A DNA stretch of 64,000 bases from VAZQ01 sp963817135 (GCA_963817135.1 CAWFNG010000014.1:284021-348020); one strand, 5' to 3'; shown: positions 42,375 to 51,415, counted from the stretch's first letter. The notes: generated from the letters alone by a model not told the origin. A program made the numbers and translations.

Positions 42375-43151
42375 ATGAGGGATCCGGGTCTGGCGCAAGC
42401 ACTTCGTGCTGCTGGCGGCGTTGGCGCGCTGGCCCGAAAAATTGGTATTTCCCAGCCGTCGGTCTCTAACTGGTCGCACATTCCGGCCGAGCGCGTCCTC
42501 TCGGTCGAAGCAGCGACCGGCGTGAGCCGCGAAATGCTGAGGCCGGATCTCTATGCCGATGAACCCGCCCCATCGGCGGCCGATGACATCGAGTGCGCGC
42601 GCGCACAGGAATACGCCTTGCTCTCGCTCCTCCTCGCGCACGCCCCCGACGCGGTGCTGCTCGAACGGCTTGCCGGCCTGCGCGGCGATGCAAGCCCGCT
42701 CGGCCTCGCGCATGCCGCGCTGGCCGAGGCCGCGGGCAGCGCGAAGCTCGAAGAGATCGAGCGCGAATATTTCGATTTGTTCATCGGGCTCGGCCGCGGC
42801 GAGCTCCTCCCCTATGGCTCCTATTATCTGAGCGGCTTCCTGCATGAGCGGCCGCTCGCTCGCCTGCGCGCGCACCTCGCCAGGCTCGAGATCGAACGCT
42901 CCCCCGGTAATGCCGAGCCCGAGGACCATGCGGCAATTCTGTGCGAGGTCATGGCCGGGCTCCTGAGCCGCCGCCTGAGCGCGCCCGCCGGCGCGGATCG
43001 CGAGCTGTTCGATGAGCATCTCGCGCCTTGGATCGGGCGTTTCTTTTCCGATCTCGAACGCGCCAAGCGGGCCGTCTTTTATCGCCATGTCGGCGCGCTC
43101 GGCCGGCTGTTTGTCGAAATCGAGACCGAGGCGTTTGCGCTGCCGGCGTGA
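42375..43151 (+). CDS. TorD-family chaperone with N-terminal HTH (YdaS/Cro-like)
   Basis: 258 residues. Residues about 1-58 look like a YdaS/Cro helix-turn-helix: GVGALARKIGISQPSVSNWSH then AERVLSVEAATGVSREMLRP. Residues about 70-258 form a TorD/DmsD all-helical chaperone, with YDLFIGLGRGE-like EYFDLFIGLGRGELLPYGSYYLSG and EDHAAILCEVMAGL. TorD proteins hold molybdoenzyme subunits until cofactor is in and guard the Tat signal. Here the client is probably FdhA, two genes on. An imperfect inverted repeat (AATAATTCT...AGAATTGTT, about 42346-42370) lies just before the start. ATG 42375 used; TTG at 42366 is an alternative. Confidence 0.88.
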   Translation: MRDPGLAQALRAAGGVGALARKIGISQPSVSNWSHIPAERVLSVEAATGVSREMLRPDLYADEPAPSAADDIECARAQEYALLSLLLAHAPDAVLLERLAGLRGDASPLGLAHAALAEAAGSAKLEEIEREYFDLFIGLGRGELLPYGSYYLSGFLHERPLARLRAHLARLEIERSPGNAEPEDHAAILCEVMAGLLSRRLSAPAGADRELFDEHLAPWIGRFFSDLERAKRAVFYRHVGALGRLFVEIETEAFALPA

Positions 43152-43187
43152 CCGCGCGCAGATAACGACTGTCAGGAGGTGACCGCG

Positions 43188-43391
43188 ATGAAAAAATCAG
43201 CGAAAGCAGCACTCGGCCGGCGTGAATTCCTTCGCACGCTGGGCGCCGGTGCGACGGCCGCGGTCGCCGCCGGGCCGCTGGCGGGCAGCAGTCATGCCGA
43301 TACCGAGAACAACGAGGAAAAACGCAAGGCCCGCTACAAAGAGACTGAGCACGTGAAGACCTACTATCGCGTCAACCGGTATCCCAGCTGA
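43188..43391 (+). CDS. small Tat-signal protein of formate dehydrogenase region
   Basis: 67 residues. The N-terminal half is a twin-arginine signal, GRREFLRTLGAGATAAVAAG, followed by about 30 charged residues ending VKTYYRVNRYPS. Proteins of this kind precede fdh alpha genes in many proteobacteria and are thought to be accessory subunits or factors. ATG 43188 is 9 bases after AGGAGG; the GTG at 43179 has no spacing. fdhA starts 11 bases after its stop. Confidence 0.87.
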   Translation: MKKSAKAALGRREFLRTLGAGATAAVAAGPLAGSSHADTENNEEKRKARYKETEHVKTYYRVNRYPS

Positions 43392-43402
43392 AGGAGGCGG
43401 CC

Positions 43403-46324
43403 GTGCTGATCAGAAGAACGGAACGTCAATCCCGTCGCGGCGCATTCCAAGCCCAACCGAATGGCGGTCTCGATCGCCGTGCCTTTCTGCGCCGCTCGGG
43501 CGTTCTCGGCGGCGGCGTTGCCGCGCTGGGGCTTATCCCCGTTGGCGGCGTGCGCAAGGCGAAGGCTGGTCCCCCGCCGCCCACCGGGGCGCAGGTCACC
43601 ATCCGCAAGAATATCTGCACGCATTGCTCGGTCGGCTGCACGGTGGTGGCGGAAGTCGCCAATGGCGTATGGATCGGACAGGAGCCCGGGTGGGATTCAC
43701 CCATCAATCGCGGCTCGCATTGCGCCAAGGGCGCTGCGGTGCGCGAACTGGTGCACGGCGACCGGCGCCTGCGCTATCCCATGAAGCTCGTCAACGGGCA
43801 GTGGACCCGCGTGTCCTGGCAGCAGGCGATCGACGAGATCGGCGACAAGCTCAATGCCATTCGCGAGAAGTCCGGCCCGGAATCGGTCTATTGGCTCGGC
43901 TCCGCCAAGTTTTCCAATGAAGGCGCCTATCTGTTCCGAAAATTCGCGGCGTTCTGGGGCACAAATAACGTCGATCATCAGGCGCGCATCTGTCATTCGA
44001 CCACTGTCGCCGGCGTCGCCAATACCTGGGGCTACGGCGCGATGACCAACAGCTACAACGACATCCGCAATTCGAAGACATTGGTGTTCCTCGGCGGCAA
44101 TCCCGCAGAGGCGCATCCGGTGTCGCTGCAGCATTTGCTGGAAGGCAAGGAGCTCAATCGGGCAAATTTCATCGTCATCGATCCGCGGCTCACCCGCACC
44201 GCCGCGCACGCAACCGAATATGTGCGCATCCGTCCCGGCACCGACATTCCGATGATCTATGGGATGCTCTGGCACATCTTCAAGAACGGCTGGGAAGACA
44301 AGGAATTCATCCGCCAGCGCGTCTACGCCATGGACGACGCGCGCAAGGAGGTGGAGAAGTGGACGCCCGATGAGGTCGAGCGCGTCACCGGCGTACCGGA
44401 GGCGCAGGTCAAAAGCGTGGCAGAGAAAATCGCCACGCAAAAGCCGGCCTGCCTGATCTGGGCGATGGGCCAGACCCAGCACACCGTAGGCACCGCCAAT
44501 GTACGCGCGAGCTGCATTCTCCTCCTCGCCACCGGCAATGTCGGAAATTTCGGCAATGGCGCGAACATCTTTCGCGGTCATTGCAACGTGCAGGGCGCGA
44601 CCGATCTCGGTCTCGATATCGTGACGCTGCCCCTCTACTACGGCCTGGTGGAAGGCGCCTGGAAGCACTGGTGCCGGGTCTGGGAAGTCGATTACGACTG
44701 GATGCTCGGCCGCTTCGACTCCAAGCAGCAGATGGAAGCGCCCGGCATTCCATCGACGCGCTGGTTCGACGCGACACTTCTACCGAAGGATCAGGTCGCC
44801 CAGAAGGACACGCTGAAAGCAATGGTCGTTTTCGGCCACGGCGGCAACACGATCACCCGCATGCCGGAGGCGGCCAAGGGGATCGAGAAGCTCGATCTGC
44901 TCGTGGTCGGCGACCCGCATCCCACCACCTGGGCCGCGCTCAGCGAGCGCAGCAACGACAGCTATCTCCTGCCCATCTGCACCCAGTTCGAGACGTCGGG
45001 CTCGCGCACGGCGTCCAATCGCTCGCTGCAGTGGGGCGAGCAGATCGTCAAGCCGATCTTCGAATTGAAGGACGATTACGAGGCGCTGTATCTCTTGGCG
45101 AAGAAGCTCGGACTCGCCGACCTGATGTTCAAGAACATCAAGGTGGAGGGCGATCGGCCGCAGCCCGAAGACATCCTGCGCGAGATCAATCGCGGCGGCT
45201 GGTCGACCGGTTATTGCGGCCAGTCGCCGGAGCGGCTCAAGCTGCATATGGCAAATCAGAAGGACTTCGATCTGGTCTCGCTCAGGGCCAAAGACGGTCC
45301 GGCCAAGGGCGATTATTACGGGCTGCCCTGGCCGTGCTGGGGAACGCCGGAATTCAAGCATCCCGGCACGCACACGCTCTACAATACCAATCTTCACGTG
45401 AAGGATGGCGGCGGCACTTTCCGCGCGCGCTTTGGCGTCGAACGCGAGGTGAAGCTTCCCGACGGCACGACGCGCAAAGACAATCTCCTGGCCGAAGACT
45501 CGAATTCCGTCGGCTCCGAGCTCAAGGGCGGCTACCCGGAATTCACCTACGGCGTCCTCAAGAAGCTCGGCTGGGACAAAGACCTCAACGAGGTTGAGCG
45601 GGCCACCATCGAGCGGATCGGCGGCAACAATGCCGACGGCGTATCATGGGCAACCGACCTTTCCGGCGGCATTCAGCGCGTAGCCATGGAGCACGGCTGC
45701 ATTCACTACGGCAACGGCAAGGCACGCGCGAACGCATGGAATCTGCCGGATCCGATTCCGGTGCATCGCGAGCCGATCTACACGCCGCGGCCGGATCTGG
45801 TGGCGAAATATCCGACGCTGCCTGACGCCAAGCAGTTCCGCGTGCCCAATGCCGGCTTCAGCGTGCAGAAAACCGCGGTGGAGAAGGGCATCGCCAAAAG
45901 CTTCCCGATCATTCTCACCTCGGGACGCATCGTGGAGTTCGAAGGCGGCGGCGAGGAAACCCGCTCGAATAAATGGCTCGCCGAGCTGCAGCAGGACATG
46001 TTCGTCGAGATCAACCCCGCCGATGCTGCCGAGCGCGGCATCAAGGACGGGGCCTGGGTGCACGTCTGGGGCCCGGAAATGCCGAGCGGCAAGGTGACCC
46101 GAATGAAAGCGCTGGTCACCGAACGGGTCGGCAAGGGCGTGGCCTGGATGCCGTTCCACTTCGGTGGCTGGTTCCAGAACGTCGATCAGCGCGCCAAATA
46201 TCCGCAGGGTTGCGATCCCATCGTGCTCGGCGAGAGCATGAACACCATCACGACCTACGGGTTCGACCCTGTTACCGGAATGCAAGAACCTAAAGCCACG
46301 CTGTGCCAGATTCAGGCAGCGTAA
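43403..46324 (+). CDS. fdhA: formate dehydrogenase alpha subunit (Mo-bis-MGD, Tat-exported)
   Basis: 973 residues. Tat signal LDRRAFLRRSGVLGGGVAAL (about 23-42). The 4Fe-4S cluster is bound by Cys72, 75, 79 and 107 (CTHCSVGC and GSHCAKG). The catalytic metal ligand is Cys197 in DHQARICHST, where E. coli FdhN has selenocysteine; the following His198 is kept. Later there are molybdopterin-binding stretches such as LGGNPAEAHPVSLQHLL and GRIVEFEGGGEETRSN. It oxidises formate to CO2 in the periplasm and passes electrons to the beta subunit. Start is GTG at 43403, after AAGGAGGCGG. Confidence 0.95.
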   Translation: MLIRRTERQSRRGAFQAQPNGGLDRRAFLRRSGVLGGGVAALGLIPVGGVRKAKAGPPPPTGAQVTIRKNICTHCSVGCTVVAEVANGVWIGQEPGWDSPINRGSHCAKGAAVRELVHGDRRLRYPMKLVNGQWTRVSWQQAIDEIGDKLNAIREKSGPESVYWLGSAKFSNEGAYLFRKFAAFWGTNNVDHQARICHSTTVAGVANTWGYGAMTNSYNDIRNSKTLVFLGGNPAEAHPVSLQHLLEGKELNRANFIVIDPRLTRTAAHATEYVRIRPGTDIPMIYGMLWHIFKNGWEDKEFIRQRVYAMDDARKEVEKWTPDEVERVTGVPEAQVKSVAEKIATQKPACLIWAMGQTQHTVGTANVRASCILLLATGNVGNFGNGANIFRGHCNVQGATDLGLDIVTLPLYYGLVEGAWKHWCRVWEVDYDWMLGRFDSKQQMEAPGIPSTRWFDATLLPKDQVAQKDTLKAMVVFGHGGNTITRMPEAAKGIEKLDLLVVGDPHPTTWAALSERSNDSYLLPICTQFETSGSRTASNRSLQWGEQIVKPIFELKDDYEALYLLAKKLGLADLMFKNIKVEGDRPQPEDILREINRGGWSTGYCGQSPERLKLHMANQKDFDLVSLRAKDGPAKGDYYGLPWPCWGTPEFKHPGTHTLYNTNLHVKDGGGTFRARFGVEREVKLPDGTTRKDNLLAEDSNSVGSELKGGYPEFTYGVLKKLGWDKDLNEVERATIERIGGNNADGVSWATDLSGGIQRVAMEHGCIHYGNGKARANAWNLPDPIPVHREPIYTPRPDLVAKYPTLPDAKQFRVPNAGFSVQKTAVEKGIAKSFPIILTSGRIVEFEGGGEETRSNKWLAELQQDMFVEINPADAAERGIKDGAWVHVWGPEMPSGKVTRMKALVTERVGKGVAWMPFHFGGWFQNVDQRAKYPQGCDPIVLGESMNTITTYGFDPVTGMQEPKATLCQIQAA

Positions 46325-46337
46325 GGGAGACTCGACA

Positions 46338-46934
46338 ATGGCTCGGATGAAATTTCTCTGCGACGCCGACCGTTGCATCGAGTGCAACGCCTGCGTCACC
46401 GCCTGCAAGAACGAGAACGAAGTGCCGTGGGGCATCAATCGGCGCCGGGTCGTCACCATCAATGACGGCAAGCCCGGCGAGCGCTCGGTTTCCATGGCCT
46501 GCATGCACTGCACCGACGCCCCGTGCCAGGCGGTTTGTCCGGTGAACTGCTTCTACACCACCGCCGACGGCGTGGTGCTGCATTCCAAGGATCTCTGCAT
46601 TGGCTGCGGCTACTGCTTCTACGCCTGCCCGTTCGGCGCGCCGCAATATCCAAAGGTTGGCAATTTCGGCTCGCGCGGCAAGATGGACAAATGCACCTAT
46701 TGCGCGGGAGGGCCGGAGGCGGACGGCTCACCGGAGGAGTTCGTCAAATACGGTGCCAATCGTCTGGCCGAGGGCAAGCTGCCGCTGTGTGCCGAGATGT
46801 GCTCGACCAAGTCGCTCCTTGCGGGCGACACCGAGATCATTGCGCAGATCTACAAGGATCGGGTGGCCAAGCGCGGCTATGGCTCCGGCGCCTGGGGCTG
46901 GAAGACGGCGTACCGGGAGACGATCGGCGCGTAA
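46338..46934 (+). CDS. fdhB: formate dehydrogenase beta (iron-sulfur) subunit
   Basis: A 198-residue ferredoxin-type subunit with cysteines for four 4Fe-4S clusters: CIECNACVTACKNE, CMHCTDAPCQAVCPVNC, CIGCGYCFYACPFGAP, and a late pair CTYC with CAEMCSTKS. It has no transmembrane helix, so, unlike E. coli FdnH, it is held by the alpha and gamma subunits. The ATG at 46338 is 13 bases after fdhA. A stem-loop at 46989-47010 separates it from gamma. Confidence 0.95.
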   Translation: MARMKFLCDADRCIECNACVTACKNENEVPWGINRRRVVTINDGKPGERSVSMACMHCTDAPCQAVCPVNCFYTTADGVVLHSKDLCIGCGYCFYACPFGAPQYPKVGNFGSRGKMDKCTYCAGGPEADGSPEEFVKYGANRLAEGKLPLCAEMCSTKSLLAGDTEIIAQIYKDRVAKRGYGSGAWGWKTAYRETIGA

Positions 46935-46988
46935 CCGGGAGGCAGGCGCGCGCCCCCACCCGACTGCCTTCGCTTCGCTCGGCAGTCG

Positions 46989-47010
46989 ACCTCCCCCTTC
47001 CGGGGGAGGT
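46989..47010. terminator. strong stem-loop between fdhB and gamma gene
   Basis: ACCTCCCCC-TTCC-GGGGGAGGT is a perfect 9-bp stem with a 4-base loop. No U-run follows, so it could attenuate or set mRNA ends rather than terminate fully. A related GC-rich word (GACTGCC...GGCAGTC) lies just before it at 46961-46988. Confidence 0.55.
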
Positions 47011-47037
47011 ATGCCGGAGAGTAGGGAGAAAACAAAA

Positions 47038-48058
47038 ATGATGATGCTCGTTTCGCGCCTGCACCTCGTATTCTGCGGTCTGCTGGTGCTTGCCGTGATG
47101 GCGATGGCGCCACCCGCCAGCGCGCAGCAGCGCAATCCCGACAACTCGGTCAATCCGACCGCCAGCTCCGTGAAAGAGGATCAGCTGCTGCGGAGAGCTC
47201 AGGCGCATTCAGGGGCGCGGCACCATTCCCGACGTGAAATCCTACACCATCGAGCAGCCCGCCGGGCGCGACTGGCGCCATTTCCACGAAGTGACGCTGC
47301 GCTGGATCGGCGCCATTTCCATCATCGGCATGCTCGTGCTGCTGGTCGCCTTCTATCTGATCCGCGGCATGGTGCGGCTCGAGTCCGGGCGGTCAGGCCG
47401 CGTGCTGGTGCGGTTTTCCGCCTTCGAGCGGCTGCTGCACTGGATGACGGCGTCCTGCTTCATCATTCTCGCCATCTCCGGCCTCAATATAACGTTCGGG
47501 AAACCCTTGTTGCTGCCGCTGATCGGGCCCGAAGCATTCACCACCTGGTCGCAATGGGCGAAATACGCCCACAACTATCTCAGCTTCCCCTTCACGATCG
47601 GCGTGGTGTTCATTTTCCTCATGTGGCTTCCCTGGAACATGCCGAGCAGGGTCGACGTGGAGTGGGTCAAGGAGGGCGGCGGCATTGTCGGCCATGAGCA
47701 TCCGCCGGCCTACCGCTTCAATGCCGGCCAGAAGATGGTCTACTGGCTGCAGATACTTGCTGGCGGCGCTCTGGCGATTACCGGGTACCTGCTCATGTTT
47801 CCGTTTTACGGCACCGACATTGCAAACATGCAACTGTCCGAGATCATCCACGGGATCACGGCTGTACTCTTCATCGCCCTAATGCTCGGCCACATCTATA
47901 TCGGCAGCATCGGCATGGAGGGCGCATTCGAGGGCATGTGGGACGGCACCGTCGACGTGAATTGGGCGAAAGAGCATCACAGCCTGTGGCTCGAGCAGCA
48001 GGCGGCGCGCGGCAAGGTCAATCCGCCACCGGAAGCCCGAATGCAGGCCGCGGAGTAG
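47038..48058 (+). CDS. fdhC: formate dehydrogenase gamma (cytochrome b) subunit, frameshifted
   Basis: The membrane cytochrome b that gives electrons from formate to quinone. It begins ATG 47038 with a signal-like segment (VFCGLLVLAVMAMAPPASA), then NSVNPTASSVKEDQLL. Right after QLL the frame breaks. Leaving out one base near 47191 restores GELRRIQGRGTIPDVKSY and joins the second part, which starts at 47234 if read alone. The corrected protein is 339 residues with about four helices in the main body and heme-b histidines in FERLLHWM, KYAHNY, SEIIHGIT and LMLGHIY. A +1 shift site or assembly error cannot be told apart here. Confidence 0.88.
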
Positions 48059-48077
48059 CGCAACTCCTCGAGGATTC

Positions 48078-48192
48078 CGTCATTCCGGGGCGAGGCCGGA
48101 ACGAAGTGAAGGCCGAGAGCCCGGAATCCATAACCCCGGTCTGTGGTTATGGATTCCGGGCTTCCCTCGCTTCGCTCGGTCCCCGGAATGAC
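48078..48192. repeat. CGTCATTCCGGGG...CCCCGGAATGAC palindromic repeat
   Basis: Outer ends are exact inverses; inside are GGAATCCATAACC and GGTTATGGATTCC. It lies between the gamma gene and mobB and may end the fdh transcript. Confidence 0.85.
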
Positions 48193-48222
48193 ACCATGCG
48201 TGGACGGTTGCTATGATGCCGC

Positions 48223-48744
48223 ATGCGCATCATCGGCCTCGCCGGCTGGAGCGGCTCCGGCAAGACCACGCTCCTTGCCAAGGTTATCCCTCGCATTGTG
48301 GCGCAGGGCTTGAAGGTCTCCACCATCAAGCACGCGCATCACGGCTTCGACATCGATCAGCCCGGCAAGGATTCCCACACCCACCGCATGGCGGGGGCGA
48401 GCGAAGTTATCGTGAGCTCCATGCGGCGCTGGGCGATCGTGCACGAGCTGCGCGGCGAAGCCGAATTAACGCTCGCTGACCTCCTCGATAAGATCAGCCC
48501 CGTCGATCTCGTCGTCGTGGAAGGCTACAAGAGCGCGCACCATCCCAAGCTTGAAGTGCATCGCATGGCACTCGGCAAGCCGCTCCTCTATCCCGACGAT
48601 CGAAGCGTCGTCGCCATTTGCTGCGATGCGCCGCTCCCGGCCGCGCGCATTCCGATCCTGCACCTCGATGATGCCGAAGGCATCGCCGAGATCATGCTGC
48701 GCAAGGCAGCGCCGATCGATCGCGTGCCCGCGCCGGCAATCTAG
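48223..48744 (+). CDS. mobB: molybdopterin-guanine dinucleotide biosynthesis protein MobB
   Basis: A 173-residue P-loop GTPase that assists MobA in making the MGD cofactor that FdhA needs. Walker A is GWSGSGKTTLLAK (about 7-19), with the family motif KHAHHGFDIDQPGKDS (about 36-51) and VVVEGYKSAHHPKLEVHR (about 97-114). Length agrees with the family. moeA starts 8 bases after its stop. Confidence 0.95.
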   Translation: MRIIGLAGWSGSGKTTLLAKVIPRIVAQGLKVSTIKHAHHGFDIDQPGKDSHTHRMAGASEVIVSSMRRWAIVHELRGEAELTLADLLDKISPVDLVVVEGYKSAHHPKLEVHRMALGKPLLYPDDRSVVAICCDAPLPAARIPILHLDDAEGIAEIMLRKAAPIDRVPAPAI

Positions 48745-48752
48745 CGCTTGCC

Positions 48753-50028
48753 ATGGCGCAGCTCACCGACGACTGCTTTGCATTCTCCGGTCCGCTGATG
48801 CCGATCGACGAAGTCGAACGCATCATCAAGGAGCGGGTTGCGCCTGTAGGCGAAAGCGAGCCGGTTCCCCTGCGTGCGGCCGACGGCCGGATCGTTGCAA
48901 CGGACATTCGCACGCCCATCGACCTGCCGCCATTCGATAACTCGGCGGTCGACGGCTATGCGGTCCGCTACAGCGACCTCGATGCCGGGGCGGAGACGAC
49001 GCTCGCCATCGGCGAGCGACTGACCGCCGGCCACGCGGCCACCCGGGCGCTCGCCCCCAAGGAGGCGGCGCGCATCTTTACCGGCGCGCCAATGCCCGCC
49101 GGCGCCGACACCGTATTCATGCAGGAGGACGTGCGCATCGAGGACGCGCGGCTCATTGTGCCGGCAGGGTTGCGCAACGGCGCAAATCGCCGGCTTGCCG
49201 GCGAGGACGTGCGCGCCGGCTCGGTCGTGCTGCCCGCCGGGCGCCGGCTCGCGATGCGCGACGTCGCGCTCGCCGCCGCAATCGGGCTCACCGATATTCC
49301 GGTCCGCCGGCGCATTCGCGTTGCCATTTTTTCCACCGGCGATGAGATCGTAGAACCGGGAACGCCGCGGCCGGCGCCGTCGCTCTACGATGCCAATCGT
49401 TTTCTGCTCGCCGGCCTGCTCGAAAGGCTGGGGGCCATCGTCACCGATCTCGGCATTCTGCCCGATGATGCGCGTGCGCTGGCGAGCGCGCTCAGGGAGG
49501 CTGCCCGCACCCACGACCTGGTTCTCAGTTCCGGCGGGGTATCGACCGGAGAGGCCGATCACGTACGCGATGCGGTCGAGTCGATCGGGCGGCTGGTATT
49601 CTGGCGCGTCGCCATCAAGCCGGGACGGCCGGTGGCAATGGGCGTTATCCCGGGGGGAGGCAAAGCGGAGGTGGCAGCGTTCGTCGGCTTGCCCGGCAAT
49701 CCCGCCGCGGCCTATGTCACGTTCGTTCGCATCGTGCGGCCGCTGCTCCTTCAGCTGGCCGGAGCCGAGCCCATACCGCTCGTGCCGCTGCCGGTCCGCG
49801 CGAATTTTGCCTACCAGAAAAAAACCGGCCGGCGCGAATATGTCCGGGTGAAGCTCGAACGCGCAAGCGACGGTGTTCTCGCATGCGGTGAAGTTTGCGC
49901 AAGAGGGCGCCGGCGTGATCACCTCGCTTACCGAGACGGACGGGCTTGTGGAATTGCCGGAAGAGACAACGGTTATCAAGCCGGGCGCAACGGTGGGGTT
50001 CTTATCCTACGCGGCGCTGGAGAGCTGA
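48753..50028 (+). CDS. moeA: molybdopterin molybdotransferase MoeA, frameshifted near 3' end
   Basis: MoeA inserts molybdate into adenylylated molybdopterin. Motifs: PPFDNSAVDGYAVR, IFTGAPMPAGADTVFMQED, STGDEIVEPGTPRP, SSGGVSTGEADHV and LPGNPAAAYVTF. Up to about 49879 the frame is normal. It should then continue AVKFAQEGAGVITSLTETDG and end ALES with TGA at 50026-50028, right before metX; this lies in the next frame. One extra base near 49880 accounts for it, and the corrected length is 424 residues. Uncorrected, it runs to 50138 over the next gene with unrelated residues. The first part is unaffected, so partial function is possible. Confidence 0.9.
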
Positions 50029-51111
50029 TTGATCGTCGAGAAGAAGGTATGCGAGCTGCCGCGCTTTACGACGCGCGGCGGCGCGTTGTTGAAACAGGTG
50101 CGCGTTGGATGGGAGAGCTACGGCACGCTCGATCGTGAAAAATCCAACGCCATTCTGGTGACGCACTATTTCTCGGGAACGAGCCACGCGGCCGGCCGCT
50201 ATGCCCCGCGTGACGATCTGCCGGGCTATTGGGACACCATCATCGGGCCGGGCAAGGCGATCGACACCGACCGGTTCTTCGTCCTGTCCTCCGATACGCT
50301 GGTGAATCTCAACGCGCGCGACCCGCAGGTCATCACGACTGGCCCCGCCTCGATCGATCCGGACAAGGGCACACGTTACGGCTTGGGCTTCCCGGTTGTT
50401 TCCATCCACGATTTCGTCGACGTGCAGAAGGCGCTTGTCGAAAGCCTCGGCATCAGTCGTCTGCGGGCGGTTGTGGGTCCTTCCATGGGCGCGCTGCAAG
50501 CCTATCAGTGGGCGCAATCGTATCCCGACATGGTGGACAGGATCATGCCGGTAATCGGCGCCGCCGGAGGCGACCCGTTCCTGATCGCCTGGCTCGACAT
50601 CTGGGCACAGCCGATACGATTGGATCCGAAATGGCGCTCGGGGAACTATCCGGAGAGCGATCCTCCTGTCGAGGGACTCACCGCCGCGCTCAAGACCGTC
50701 ACGCTGCATGCGAACCAATCGGAGTGGGCAGGGCCCTTCGGCCACGCTCCCGCCCTGCCCGACCGCGACCCGGCGCATGCGTTATCGTACAAGTTCCAGA
50801 TCGAGGACATGCTCGACCAGTTCGCCGCATTGCGCGCCGCCACTGCCGATGCCAACAATTTTCTCTATCTCATCAGGGCCAACCAGCTCGCGCGCGCCGA
50901 CCCCCGGCAGATCAAGTCACCGACGCTGATCCTTTACTCCCCGACGGACCTCGTATTTCCGCAGCCTTGGATCGAGCGCACCGCCGCGGCGATCCGCGAA
51001 GCGGGCACGCCGGTCGACATGGCGCCGCTGCACGGTCCGAACGGGCATCTCAATGGCGTCCTGCACATCGCGCAGGCGAGCGAGCGAATCGCCGCATTCC
51101 TCGCGGGATAG
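50029..51111 (+). CDS. MetX-like alpha/beta hydrolase (homoserine acetyltransferase family)
   Basis: 360 residues of the MetX fold. The nucleophile is in VVGPSMGALQAYQW (near residue 150), the acid in YSPTDLVFPQPW, the base in GPNGHLNGVLH. N-terminal FTTRGGALLKQVRVGWESYG is typical. Many such proteins outside methionine operons are esterases of unknown substrate, and this one lies between moeA and mobA, not with met genes, so the name MetX should not be taken literally. Start is TTG at 50029, directly after the restored moeA stop. Confidence 0.82.
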   Translation: MIVEKKVCELPRFTTRGGALLKQVRVGWESYGTLDREKSNAILVTHYFSGTSHAAGRYAPRDDLPGYWDTIIGPGKAIDTDRFFVLSSDTLVNLNARDPQVITTGPASIDPDKGTRYGLGFPVVSIHDFVDVQKALVESLGISRLRAVVGPSMGALQAYQWAQSYPDMVDRIMPVIGAAGGDPFLIAWLDIWAQPIRLDPKWRSGNYPESDPPVEGLTAALKTVTLHANQSEWAGPFGHAPALPDRDPAHALSYKFQIEDMLDQFAALRAATADANNFLYLIRANQLARADPRQIKSPTLILYSPTDLVFPQPWIERTAAAIREAGTPVDMAPLHGPNGHLNGVLHIAQASERIAAFLAG

Positions 51112-51124
51112 CGTCGAGATTCGA

Positions 51125-51247
51125 TTAAAGCCGCACGCCGTCGGTCTTGAACGCAAGCTCGGCGGGCTTTTGCACGCTATTGAGCACGGCGACCGCGCAA
51201 AGCGCGATGATGACCGCGGCAATGCAGGCAACAATAAAAGCGCGCAT
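51125..51247 (-). CDS. 40-residue single-pass membrane protein
   Basis: A short gene not found by usual length cut-offs. It reads MRAFIVACIAAVIIALCAVA, then VLNSVQKPAELAFKTDGVRL and stop. The first half is one hydrophobic helix; the tail (about 22-40) probably lies outside the cytoplasm. GAGG stands 6 bases before the ATG at 51247. Small proteins of this type, with a tail like Q.PA..AF.T.GVR, occur in Bradyrhizobium-like genomes as far as I recall; function is unknown. Confidence 0.7.
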   Translation of the reverse strand: MRAFIVACIAAVIIALCAVAVLNSVQKPAELAFKTDGVRL

Positions 51248-51335
51248 GGTTTTACCTCGGGTCAATGCTTGTCGTTCTGCGTCAGGATGTATGCGCAAGG
51301 AGCGCGAAAGATCAAGGAATCAATGGTCGCATACA

Positions 51336-51381
51336 GCATGATCCCGAAAAGTGGGCACCACTTTTCGGAAAAAGATCATGC
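51336..51381. repeat. GCATGATCCCGAAAAGTGGG... palindrome
   Basis: GCATGATC...CCGAAAAGTGG and CCACTTTTCGG...GATCATGC are inverse. This is a familiar Rhizobiales intergenic element. It lies downstream of mobA (convergent with the small membrane protein's promoter). Confidence 0.88.
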
Positions 51382-51415
51382 TCCAACAAAAATCATCCCG
51401 CTCCGGGTCAACGGG

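Noticed and set aside
47234..48058. Treating the gamma subunit as a normal gene starting at 47234.
   Set aside because: The signal segment and NSVNPTASSVKE part are encoded upstream in another frame and match the expected N-terminus, so the gene starts at 47038 and is shifted.
50029..51111. Naming the MetX-like gene metX.
   Set aside because: No methionine genes nearby and the family includes many esterases; identity is left open.
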